From assembly GCA_023954155.1 (NCBI GenBank), contig JAMLIO010000007.1:62001-126000 (forward strand): 64,000 nucleotides of DNA, read 5' to 3'. The stretch comes from Pseudobdellovibrionaceae bacterium (GTDB lineage: Bacteria > Bdellovibrionota > Bdellovibrionia > Bdellovibrionales > UBA1609). Shown here in pieces: positions 56,288 through 64,000 of the stretch; the first letter of the stretch is position 1, and each line of letters starts with the position of its first letter. The notes under the pieces were generated by a model, which was not told where the DNA came from, ran no database searches, and saw nothing but the letters and a program-made list of their open reading frames with translations. The translations under genes and the position numbers were made by a program.

Positions 56288-56402
56288 ATGCTGCTGGCGA
56301 AAAGCCTTAATCTGATAATTATATCTTGCTGGTTGTTCTTTAACAGGCGAATATTACAGAGTAACACATCATAAACTTAACCAACTCAATGTGGAGCATA
56401 CA

Positions 56403-57098
56403 ATGGCAAAGAAAAAGGCACCTAAAAAACCAGCAAAAAAGAAATCTCCTGCCAAAAAGGCAGCTTCTAAGAAAAAATCACCTGCTAAAAAAGTAGCTAA
56501 AAAGGCAACAAAGAAAAAAGCAGCCAAAAAAAAGGCCTCTAAAAAAACAACAAAAAAGAAAGTAGCCAAAAAGCCTGCCAAGAAGAAGGTGGCAAAAAAA
56601 GCGGCCAAGAAAAAAAGCACAAAAAAAGTCGCTAAAAAAACCACAACTAAAAAACCAGCCGCTAAAGCTGCCAAAACTAAAGTGGCCGCTGGCTCAAAAT
56701 CTAAAGCTGAAGAGATCATTAAAGATATAAAAAATATTGCCGCTGGCGCATCTGGTTCAGCTGTCACCGCCCGCGAGTCCAGAAAGCCAGAAGCTCCCGA
56801 CTTGGACGACATTGTAAAATCTAAAGGCACCACTGTTGAACCTATCAATCCTTTTATTGTTGAAGATAAAAGAAAAAACGATTTGTCATCTGAAGATGTG
56901 TTTGCAGATTACGAAGACGAAGATCTTAATGATGACAGCAACGTCATGAGTCTTGAAGAGCTTGATGAGTTCAACGACGACGATGAGGACGACGACATCC
57001 TAGGAAACTTAGACGACGATTTGGACTCTTCAGATGATCTATTTAATGATGACGAAGACGAAATCATTGAAGAAGAGGATGATGACGATTACTTCTGA
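56403..57098 (+). CDS. Histone H1-like protein with acidic C-terminal tail
   Basis: ATG 56403 after GTGGAG; 231 residues. Residues 1-~95 are almost only Lys, Ala, Pro, Ser and Thr in KKxAKK-type repeats, like bacterial and chlamydial H1-like nucleoid proteins. A short neutral linker (~95-165) includes VARESRKPEAPDLDD. The last ~70 residues are strongly acidic (many Asp/Glu, ending EEEDDDDYF). A basic DNA-binding part joined to an acidic tail may self-regulate. Followed by a strong terminator. Confidence 0.8.
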   Translation: MAKKKAPKKPAKKKSPAKKAASKKKSPAKKVAKKATKKKAAKKKASKKTTKKKVAKKPAKKKVAKKAAKKKSTKKVAKKTTTKKPAAKAAKTKVAAGSKSKAEEIIKDIKNIAAGASGSAVTARESRKPEAPDLDDIVKSKGTTVEPINPFIVEDKRKNDLSSEDVFADYEDEDLNDDSNVMSLEELDEFNDDDEDDDILGNLDDDLDSSDDLFNDDEDEIIEEEDDDDYF

Positions 57099-57176
57099 TT
57101 CATTTCACTGCTGCGGGCTCCCTACTTCTATGAGGACATAAAATAGACAGACCCACCTTAAAATAAAATTCACCCA

Positions 57177-57210
57177 AGACGATTCCATTATATGGAATCG
57201 TCTTTTTTTA
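57177..57210 (+). terminator. Strong intrinsic terminator
   Basis: Perfect 12-bp stem AGACGATTCCAT/ATGGAATCGTCT with a three-base loop (57177-57203), followed by seven T's. Terminates the H1-like gene. Confidence 0.95.
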
Positions 57211-57305
57211 ATTACAGGTGTATTAAAAAGAATACACCCCCAGTCATGGTCACATTAAAAACATAAGTGATTTCAATATGTTAAAAAATACATTTGGACC
57301 GTAAT

Positions 57306-57322
57306 TTGGAATAGACCTTGCC
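57306..57322 (+). promoter_or_regulatory. Sigma-54 (-24/-12) promoter of the envelope operon
   Basis: TTGG (57306-57309), ten bases, then GC (57320-57321) within TTGCC: the invariant GG-N10-GC spacing with TGG and TTGC kept. The first gene's ATG is at 57361, preceded by AAAGGAG. The operon's last gene is a sigma-54 activator. Confidence 0.7.
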
Positions 57323-57360
57323 AATCTCCTTTATATCAAACATTAGTAAAGGAGAATTTT

Positions 57361-58563
57361 ATGAAACTAAGAACCCTAGCCCACATGTTATTAACTGTAA
57401 TCACATGCACTGCTTGCTGGAGCACAAATGCCCAAACAGTGGACTCAGTTACAGATGACCCGTTTGTATCCGTAGATATTATCGAAAGTATTGAATGCAG
57501 AAATAACTCCATCACAAATTGCGATTTTATAAAAAAACAATTGCTCTTAAACGTGGGACAAAAGGTCGATGATAACAAACTCAATCACTCAAGAACACGT
57601 TTAAAACTATTAGGCTTATTTACTAATGTACAATTGGCCTTAGAAAAAGGTTCCAACAAGGGTAAAGTCAAACTCATTATAGATGTTAAGGAAGACAGTC
57701 CTATTTATACTGTAACAAGTGTTTCTGCGGGTGGAGAGTTTTTTGCTGAACCCAAAGACACGCTTTATGCCCAAACCGTCTTCACACTAGGGCATAGAAA
57801 CTTGTTTGGTAAAGGTAAAAATTTATCTGCTTCTATTACGGCCTACAACGACCAATATTATCCAGGTTATATTGGCTCCACCCTTTTAAGATACAATGAC
57901 CCGAATCTTTTTGATTCTAAAAAATGGTTTTTTAATATTGATCTGTTTATGGATCTCGACAAACGCGGCACACAGCGTGGTGAATCCTATTTAGCCTCTT
58001 TCGAGTTAGGCAAAAGATTCGGAAAATTTAGCTACTTGACGCTAGGAACTGTTGCAGAACGTTCTCATTTCTATGTTAAAAACACCACCAAAGACTTTAG
58101 CATTTATCAACAGTATTACTCTTTGGGGTATGGTTATAATACTCAAGATGATCTGTTCTTTCCTACCTATGGGGCTCGCTTTGATCTAAAGATTTTAATA
58201 GACGGTCACAGTAAAACATTAAGTGGCGAACGCTACATTTTTGGTTCTGAACTTACAGGAGACGTCGACTTCAGTGTGATCAGTGAAGTAGGGAAAAATT
58301 GGTATATCTCTTTATTTGCCGAATCCAGAGATCGTTTCTTTGATCAAGATAATTTCTTAAATTCAGGAATTGGAACTGAAATTGCCTACCAAAGCAGAAG
58401 AAATCAAAGCGAAAGAACAGTATCAGACATCAGATACTTTATTTCGCCTGCTTTTAATCGAATTAGTGGCTCAGACTCTGAAGCCTCTATCACTGCGGGT
58501 GTCAAACTAAGACATAAAGACTATGGTCTTGTGCGATTGCAAGTTGTAGGAGGTGGATTATGA
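57361..58563 (+). CDS. Short Omp85/BamA-like outer-membrane protein with one POTRA domain
   Basis: 400 residues. Signal peptide (HMLLTVITCTACWSTNAQ), then a single POTRA-like unit (~34-112: DIIESIECRNN, FIKKQLLLNVGQKVDDNKLN, LGLFTNVQLALEKGS, VKLIIDVKEDSP). A beta-strand-rich region resembles the barrel of Omp85 proteins (FGKGKNLSASITAY; DLFFPTYGARFDLKI) but is shorter (~285 residues) than the usual 16-stranded barrel. Could be a reduced BamA/TamA-like assembly or sensing protein. Overlaps the next gene by 4 bp. Confidence 0.7.
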   Translation: MKLRTLAHMLLTVITCTACWSTNAQTVDSVTDDPFVSVDIIESIECRNNSITNCDFIKKQLLLNVGQKVDDNKLNHSRTRLKLLGLFTNVQLALEKGSNKGKVKLIIDVKEDSPIYTVTSVSAGGEFFAEPKDTLYAQTVFTLGHRNLFGKGKNLSASITAYNDQYYPGYIGSTLLRYNDPNLFDSKKWFFNIDLFMDLDKRGTQRGESYLASFELGKRFGKFSYLTLGTVAERSHFYVKNTTKDFSIYQQYYSLGYGYNTQDDLFFPTYGARFDLKILIDGHSKTLSGERYIFGSELTGDVDFSVISEVGKNWYISLFAESRDRFFDQDNFLNSGIGTEIAYQSRRNQSERTVSDIRYFISPAFNRISGSDSEASITAGVKLRHKDYGLVRLQVVGGGL

Positions 58564-59192
58564 TCCGCCTTTTTATACCTTTAGCCTTTGCACTCACATT
58601 GATTCATTTCACCCAAGCTTACGGAGTCGAACATCGAATTGACTCCAAAGACACCCAAGACAAAATCTCAAAAATTTTACTTAATAATGAAACGCTCACA
58701 TCCACTCTTAAAAGTGGTTTGTCCAGTCAAATCCTAAAAGTTATCCGCTATCAAAGAGACAAGGACTCCCAGGTTGTCATTCACTCTAAGCTTAATATTA
58801 AATATGATTTGTGGGATGAAGAGTACCTTTCCAAGGTTGATGATGGTGCGATTAAAAAGTATAAAAATTTAAATCAACTTGTCCATAGTATAGGCTCCAT
58901 TGATCAGCATTTTTCAGACGAGTTCAAAAAAGACTTAAAATCCTATGATATAGAGGTGATCTTTTTTGTAAACCCTATCACCAAAGCTCAATCCAAATTG
59001 ATTAAAGAATGGATGGCCGAGCGTTTCGTTGGCCCTTCCAGCTTAGAGCTTGGAAGCAGCACCAATGCTTTTGTGGCTGGTGTGGTCAATAAAGTGGTTT
59101 CACAACAACTAGATCGTTCCATTTACGGGTCTGATCAGGAGATTGTGATTCATATTAAAAATCAACGACAAAAAAAAGAAGGTGAAAAATGA
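58560..59192 (+). CDS. Secreted hypothetical protein of the envelope operon
   Basis: 210 residues with a signal peptide (IRLFIPLAFALTLIHFTQAY, then GVEH). The mature part is charged, with alternating strand and helix patches and a conserved-looking IEVIFFVNPITKAQ segment, and ends IVIHIKNQRQKKEG. No family recognised. It starts 4 bp inside the Omp85-like gene and its own stop overlaps the kinase start by 4 bp, so it is surely co-translated and may be the periplasmic signal partner. Confidence 0.65.
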   Translation: MIRLFIPLAFALTLIHFTQAYGVEHRIDSKDTQDKISKILLNNETLTSTLKSGLSSQILKVIRYQRDKDSQVVIHSKLNIKYDLWDEEYLSKVDDGAIKKYKNLNQLVHSIGSIDQHFSDEFKKDLKSYDIEVIFFVNPITKAQSKLIKEWMAERFVGPSSLELGSSTNAFVAGVVNKVVSQQLDRSIYGSDQEIVIHIKNQRQKKEGEK

Positions 59193-60304
59193 GCCGTCTT
59201 TTTAAAATCAGACTTTATCTGATCAGCATTTTACTTTTAGTGGGTGCGATACCTTTTTATTTTTCATACCTAGCCTTTAATGAACTGATCAGTTACCAAT
59301 CCGATGTGGCACAAAAGATCAATCTTTCTGAAAGCCTTGATGGATATCAGTCAGCACTCAAAGATCTTTCAAAAATAAATAAAAACAAAGAAGCTCAGTA
59401 TAAAGAACAATTCGAGAAGGTTCACGAAAAACAAGCTCTTTTGAATTCTCAAAATCTATTGTGGGATAATATAAAGACGTCATTAAAAAAGACCTATTTA
59501 CTGTTTTTTGGAGCGTTTACAGGTGTAGTGATTTTGCTGGGTATGTTGATCTCGGGTTTGATTTCCAAGCTGTATGCCAAAACCCACCAACAGCTGCAAA
59601 TAGAAATGGAACGGGTGAATTATCTCAAACAATTTGAAAACGTATCAGATATCATCAAAATGATGAACCACGAGATTAAAAAACCCCTTGCTCCTTTAGA
59701 AATTTGGCTTAATACCCTTATCAAAGCAGCTCAAAAGAACGACTTAAACACCATTGATGAGGCTTCCCAAATTGTGCGCGAAGAAATGCAAAATCTTTCG
59801 GCCCATCTCAAAGCTTTTAATAAATTTGGTTCATTGCCTGATCCTAAGCTGACCATAGTGGAGTTTGATCAATATCTTACAGAAACATTAAGTAAGTTTA
59901 GTGATGTTTACACCAACATCGAAGTAGAACACCACTGTGAAATTCAAGATCTTTATGTCAAACTGGATAAAGGACTTTTTTCACAGGTTTTACAAAACCT
60001 ATTTGAAAATGCCCAAGAGGCTAATCCCGACTTAAGCACTTTGTTTTTTAAAATTGTAACCAAGAAGCACAATGGTGCCTATATTCAAATTGATGTTTTT
60101 AATCAGGGAATAGCCATCAAAGATTTAGAACAAGTCTTTAAACCTTATTTTTCCACTAAAGAAAAATCCTCTCATAGTGGTCTGGGTCTTACCATTTCAA
60201 AGGCCACCATGATCAAACATCAAGGCGACCTCAATGTTCGCCCCTGTAGCAATGGGGCATTATTTGAAATTAAACTTCCTATTTATAAATCGGAGAACAC
60301 ATGA
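59189..60304 (+). CDS. Membrane sensor histidine kinase
   Basis: 371 residues. Two membrane helices (~8-28 and ~103-125) flank a ~75-residue periplasmic coiled-coil segment. HisKA with the phospho-acceptor at about H161 (MNHEIKKPLAPLEI) and a HATPase domain: N box LFENAQEANP, F box PYFSTK, G2 SGLGLTISKA. The G1 box reads FNQGIAI, with Asn in place of the usual Asp, a variant known in some kinases. Overlaps both neighbours; the regulator follows. Confidence 0.88.
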   Translation: MSRLFKIRLYLISILLLVGAIPFYFSYLAFNELISYQSDVAQKINLSESLDGYQSALKDLSKINKNKEAQYKEQFEKVHEKQALLNSQNLLWDNIKTSLKKTYLLFFGAFTGVVILLGMLISGLISKLYAKTHQQLQIEMERVNYLKQFENVSDIIKMMNHEIKKPLAPLEIWLNTLIKAAQKNDLNTIDEASQIVREEMQNLSAHLKAFNKFGSLPDPKLTIVEFDQYLTETLSKFSDVYTNIEVEHHCEIQDLYVKLDKGLFSQVLQNLFENAQEANPDLSTLFFKIVTKKHNGAYIQIDVFNQGIAIKDLEQVFKPYFSTKEKSSHSGLGLTISKATMIKHQGDLNVRPCSNGALFEIKLPIYKSENT

Positions 60305-61695
60305 AGATCTTGCTTGTCGATGATGATAAAAATTTACGCCTAGGCATTAAGTTAAGTCTAGAGTCCGAAGGCTTTGAAGTCACTGCTGCCGACACCTACG
60401 AAATGGCACTCAGATTGATCAATGAAGAACGAGGATTTGAGGCCTATGTACTAGATATTAAACTCAATGCAAACTTGACAGGCATTGAGCTCTACCAAAA
60501 GGTCAGAGCCCTCAATGATCAAACACCTGTCATCTTTATTTCATCAGGAGCAAGTCTATCCGAAGTGGCCGAAGGTATGCGCTTAGGGGCTTTTGATTTT
60601 CTAGAAAAACCTTTTGCCCCAGACAAACTCATCGCCACTTTAAAAAATGTCCAAGAGATAAGCTCACTTAAAGAAAAATTGGCTTTTTATAATCAAACTT
60701 TGCTCAAGGACAGCGATATTATCATTGGCCAGAGCAAAGCTTTTCAAGAGGTTTTAAACGCGGTCTCACAAGCGGCCCCCACACAAAGTACTATTTTGAT
60801 CACAGGAGAAAGTGGGACAGGGAAAGAGCTTGTTGCCAAAAGAATTTGTGCTTTAAGTAAACGCTCCACCAAGCCTTTTATCAAAGTGAACTGTAGCTCT
60901 ATTCCTGAGAACTTAATCGAGAGTGAGCTTTTTGGTTACGAAAAAGGCGCCTTTACTGGAGCTATCTCAACCAAAAAAGGATATTTTGAGCTTGCCCATC
61001 AAGGCACCATTTTTTTGGATGAAATTGGGGATATGAACCTATCGGCTCAAGCCAAAGTTTTACGCGCTTTACAAGAGCAGGAAATTCAAAAACTGGGCTC
61101 AGAAAAGATCATCAAGGTGAATGTCAGAGTCATTGCCGCAACCAATAAGGACTTACAAAAGGGAGTGGCTGAAGGTTGGTTTAGAGAGGATTTATTTTAT
61201 AGACTTAATGTGTTCCCTATTAAAACGCCTGCTCTTCGCCAACGAAAAGAAGACATCGCCAAACTGGCTCAATATTTTTTAGAAACCTTCATTCAAGAAA
61301 ACTCCATGCCCAAAAAAATCATTGATAATAAACTCTACGATCGCCTTAAGGAATACGATTGGCCAGGAAATATACGTGAGTTAAAAAATATTATGGAGCG
61401 AATTGCTATCACTGGGAAGCAACGTTTAGTCGAAAGTGACTTTCTAAACTTAGGATTTTTGGAGAAAAGCCACACCAAAACAAACTCCAGAAAATCCGTG
61501 AATGGATTCGAGGATTATGGACACTTCAGCTTAAAGTCCTTTAAAGAGGACATGGAAAAACGATTTATTATTGAGTCACTAAAAAAACATCAAGGTAACA
61601 TTGCTGCCTGCGCCGTACAGTTAGAAATCGAAAGAACTCATCTCCATAAAAAAATCAAACAGTATCAGATTCAAAAAAGAGAATACCTCACGTGA
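60301..61695 (+). CDS. NtrC-family sigma-54-dependent response regulator
   Basis: 464 residues. Receiver (LLVDDDKNLRLG; phospho-acceptor D52 in VLDIKL), AAA+ with intact Walker A (TGESGTGKEL), the sigma-54-contacting GAFTGA, Walker B (IFLDEIGD), R-fingers region and a Fis-type helix-turn-helix (NIAACAVQLEIERTHLHKKI). Unlike the NtrX-like protein it should activate sigma-54 promoters, and a good candidate lies at the head of its own operon. Confidence 0.92.
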   Translation: MKILLVDDDKNLRLGIKLSLESEGFEVTAADTYEMALRLINEERGFEAYVLDIKLNANLTGIELYQKVRALNDQTPVIFISSGASLSEVAEGMRLGAFDFLEKPFAPDKLIATLKNVQEISSLKEKLAFYNQTLLKDSDIIIGQSKAFQEVLNAVSQAAPTQSTILITGESGTGKELVAKRICALSKRSTKPFIKVNCSSIPENLIESELFGYEKGAFTGAISTKKGYFELAHQGTIFLDEIGDMNLSAQAKVLRALQEQEIQKLGSEKIIKVNVRVIAATNKDLQKGVAEGWFREDLFYRLNVFPIKTPALRQRKEDIAKLAQYFLETFIQENSMPKKIIDNKLYDRLKEYDWPGNIRELKNIMERIAITGKQRLVESDFLNLGFLEKSHTKTNSRKSVNGFEDYGHFSLKSFKEDMEKRFIIESLKKHQGNIAACAVQLEIERTHLHKKIKQYQIQKREYLT

Positions 61696-61802
61696 TTTTT
61701 AAGCGCTTACAGAATGGGGATAGGTCAAACGCTAATCACCGACTCAAGTTAAGATCTAGCAGACATTTAGGCGGACTGCCCTATAATGCGTACCTTGCCA
61801 AA

Positions 61803-61838
61803 TAAAAAAAAGCCACCATCAGGTAGCTCTTTTTTTTA
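61803..61838. terminator. Bidirectional intrinsic terminator
   Basis: Stem AGCCACC/GGTAGCT (61811-61828, one mismatch) flanked by A8 on the left and T8 on the right, so it can end both convergent transcripts. Confidence 0.9.
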
Positions 61839-61878
61839 ACAATATTTATGTGTATTTATTTGTTGGTTTTACTTTTTA

Positions 61879-62928
61879 TTACTTCACAGTCATTTTTGTA
61901 TGAACCGCAAAGCGATCAAACTCACCATACTCGTGTAACTTGTTATATAAAGTTTTAATCGTGATTCCTAAAGCATTTGCAGCTTGAGTCTTGTTCCCAT
62001 CAAAGTGATTTAAGGCTTTGATGATGTAGCGTTTTTCAAGCTCATGCACCGTGATACTTGGATCGTAATCATCAAGTACAAATTTATTGTCTGGGTTTTT
62101 GATGAAGTCAGGTAGATCTTTTGGATAAATCACTTCACCTTCAGATAAAATTTGTAGTCTTTCACAGACGTTTTGAAGCTCACGAATGTTACCTGGCCAG
62201 TCATACTTTAAAAGCATGTCCATAGCCTCTGCACTCATTTTCATTCCACGATTTAAATATCTATGCGAACCAAAAGTTAAAAAGTGTTCGATCAACATAG
62301 GGACATCTTCTTTTCTGCGTCTTAAAGGCGGAGAATTGATCACAATAGTATTGATACGGTAGAAAAGATCTTCTCGAAATCCACCTTTGGCCACTTCTTT
62401 GTCTAATTCTTTGTTCGTTGCACTGATCAAACGAATGTCGACTTTAATAGGCTCTTTACCACCTACTCTAAAGATTTCGCCTTCTTGTAAAAAACGTAAA
62501 AGTTTAGATTGAATTCCAGGAGTCAATTCACCAATCTCATCCAAGAACAAAGTTCCACCATTAGCAGCTTCGGCTAAACCGATCTTTCTAGAGTAAGCTC
62601 CTGTGAAAGCACCTTTTTCGTGACCAAAAAGTTCACTCTCTAATAAAGTCTCTCTTAAGGCTCCACAGTTGATGGCTACAAAAGGACGGTTTCTGCGTTG
62701 GCTTTTTTCGTGGATGGCTTGAGCAATCAGCTCTTTGCCCGTTCCACTTTCACCTAACACTAATACCGTAGCATTAGACGGAGCTACTCGATCCACCATC
62801 TTCATCATCTGTGACATGATCTCAGATTGGTAGACGATCTCTTTTTTAGCCCCTTGAATAGAATCCATCTTCTGGATCAAGCGACTAGGTTCACCCACAG
62901 AAAGGGGTCTGTTATAGGTATTTGACAT
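61879..62928 (-). CDS. Sigma-54-dependent activator without receiver domain
   Basis: ATG 62928 (MSNTYNRPLS) is eight bases after AAGGAG; an in-frame GTG three codons upstream overlaps that site. 349 residues: a short N-terminus (~30 residues, no receiver), AAA+ with Walker A GESGTGKE, GAFTGA and FLDEIGE, and a Fis-type helix-turn-helix (NKTQAANALGITIKTLYNKL). Lacking a receiver, it would be constitutive or controlled by a partner protein. Confidence 0.88.
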   Translation of the reverse strand: MSNTYNRPLSVGEPSRLIQKMDSIQGAKKEIVYQSEIMSQMMKMVDRVAPSNATVLVLGESGTGKELIAQAIHEKSQRRNRPFVAINCGALRETLLESELFGHEKGAFTGAYSRKIGLAEAANGGTLFLDEIGELTPGIQSKLLRFLQEGEIFRVGGKEPIKVDIRLISATNKELDKEVAKGGFREDLFYRINTIVINSPPLRRRKEDVPMLIEHFLTFGSHRYLNRGMKMSAEAMDMLLKYDWPGNIRELQNVCERLQILSEGEVIYPKDLPDFIKNPDNKFVLDDYDPSITVHELEKRYIIKALNHFDGNKTQAANALGITIKTLYNKLHEYGEFDRFAVHTKMTVK

Positions 62929-63153
62929 ACGTGCCACTCCTTAGCTTTAGCTTAGGACGCAAACCACCATTGCCTTGACCTTTTACAGACCAAACCCCCT
63001 TTAATGACAGCAAACGTTCCTAATAGTTTTAATTCCTTACTGCTTACTCACATTTATGATACGCAGCATTAGGACTTTTTTACAGCATGCTTGAAATATA
63101 TGCAAGTTTTTTTGTACGAAAGACAGATTTTCCTTTAAAATTGTAAAGATTAT

Positions 63154-64000
63154 ATGGGAGCCCCAAAACTCAGCCTGCAAGAGGCTATTTATAAGTATTT
63201 GAATTATGTATGCTTTTCACAAAAGTACACCCATCATACGTGCACCAACTACATCTCCGACCTGAATCAGCTCTTTAAACCCTTCTTAAATGGAATTTTT
63301 ATATATAACCCACCAGAATCACTAAGTTTTTCAAAAAATGATAAAAAAATAGGCTTAATGAAAGACCCTCTTTTAAACAGTGAGGTTCTGGCCCATGCTT
63401 TTGACCTCTTTAAACCCAGTTTAGCCAAGCTTGCAGCCGTCAGCCGTAAGCGAAAAATCTCTAGCCTCAAGGGTTTTAGCAAATGGTGCTTAGAGCACAA
63501 CTACATTGATAAAGATCCCACTCATCAGATCGCTAGTATTAAGACCCCGATAAAATTGCCCAAATACTTAAACCTAGATGAAACCTTAAGTTATTTTAAA
63601 TCACTCAAAAAAGACTTAAAAGCTGAGCCTGAAAAGTATCGTAATGAGTGGATTTGTTTTTTATATCTTTACGGCTGCGGACTACGTATCCATGAAGCCT
63701 GTCAGGTTGAAATAAAAAATATTGACCTTGAGCAAAAGCGCACTTTGATTTTTGGAAAAGGAAAAAAAGAACGTTTTGCCATCATGCCTGAATTTATGAT
63801 GGCCCCTATCGGAGAAGCCTTAGACTTAGCCACTCATAATAATTGGTCTTATATTTATGGCGAAAAGGCACTAACCCCAAGAACTGTCGCCAATTGGATT
63901 CAACGCCGAGGACTCAAAGCTGAAATTCACAAGCCCGTGCATCCACACATGTTCCGACACAGCTATGCCACACATCTGTTACGAGAAAATACTGATCTTA
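63154..64000 (+). CDS. Xer-like tyrosine recombinase (C-terminal end beyond window)
   Basis: An open frame from ATG 63154 runs to the window end without a stop (282 residues seen). SAM-like N-domain (~10-130) followed by the catalytic domain: the first catalytic Arg in YGCGLRIHEAC, then a Lys-bearing hairpin (FGKGKKERFAIMP), and HPHMFRHSYATHLL (H-x-x-R). The final Tyr would lie past the end. XerC/XerD-type chromosome dimer resolution or phage/transposon integration are both possible; the N-terminal length fits Xer. Confidence 0.85.
   Translation, partial: MGAPKLSLQEAIYKYLNYVCFSQKYTHHTCTNYISDLNQLFKPFLNGIFIYNPPESLSFSKNDKKIGLMKDPLLNSEVLAHAFDLFKPSLAKLAAVSRKRKISSLKGFSKWCLEHNYIDKDPTHQIASIKTPIKLPKYLNLDETLSYFKSLKKDLKAEPEKYRNEWICFLYLYGCGLRIHEACQVEIKNIDLEQKRTLIFGKGKKERFAIMPEFMMAPIGEALDLATHNNWSYIYGEKALTPRTVANWIQRRGLKAEIHKPVHPHMFRHSYATHLLRENTDL

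Overview
This window looks like a low-GC, Gram-negative, Bdellovibrio-like bacterium (phylum Bdellovibrionota, perhaps near Pseudobdellovibrio). The hints are an outer-membrane assembly-type protein, three NtrC-family AAA+ regulators, Tad-like pseudopilins, a histone H1-like lysine-rich protein and the AT-rich composition. The assignment is inference from gene content; no similarity search was possible.

Left part. A DUF2914-type membrane protein is cut by the window start, followed by a predicted outer-membrane protein. From about 2.05 to 13.85 kb lies an AT-rich genomic island ending in a large serine recombinase whose reading frame runs into a tRNA-Leu gene. The cargo is several tiny membrane or DNA-binding proteins, a probable toxin-antitoxin pair (57-residue protein plus long PIN-domain protein), a McrBC restriction system, and a two-gene CBASS operon (CD-NTase plus a Cap15-type membrane effector). 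An orphan antitoxin-like regulator and a replication/mobilisation-like module come next. It reads as a mobile anti-phage defence island.

Chromosomal core, 14-25 kb. folD-gcvT-gcvH (one-carbon metabolism and glycine cleavage) runs on the minus strand. A plus-strand cassette of Flp/Tad-like pseudopilins with a CpaB-like and a secreted protein follows. Then come a YtcJ-like amidohydrolase, a DUF2799 lipoprotein, fusA and a MarC-family protein. A 700-bp structured, gene-free stretch with degenerate 26-bp repeats separates these from the ribosomal cluster.

Transcription/translation superoperon, 25.7-41.1 kb, all minus strand. In transcription order: tRNA-Thr(TGT), Tyr(GTA), Gly(TCC), Thr(GGT), tuf, tRNA-Trp, secE, nusG, rplK, rplA, rplJ, rplL, rpoB, rpoC, rpsL, rpsG. 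Terminators lie after tuf, nusG, rpoC and rpsG; an L10 leader precedes rplJ. rplJ and rpoC appear to start with UUG.

41-55 kb, minus strand. Upstream to downstream: clpB; a secreted protein; ribE-ribBA-ribH overlapping an NtrY/NtrX-type two-component pair; proS; pyrF (preceded by 18 copies of a hexanucleotide repeat); an isopenicillin-N-synthase-like oxygenase; a SpoU rRNA methyltransferase. The second half of RibBA and the AAA+ domain of NtrX both lack catalytic motifs.

55-64 kb. A small Cys-rich protein, an alpha/beta hydrolase and a histone H1-like protein with an acidic tail. Then a four-gene overlapping operon (short Omp85-like protein, secreted protein, histidine kinase, sigma-54 regulator) sits behind a good sigma-54 promoter, suggesting an autoregulated envelope-response circuit. 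A receiver-less sigma-54 activator and a truncated Xer-type tyrosine recombinase end the window.
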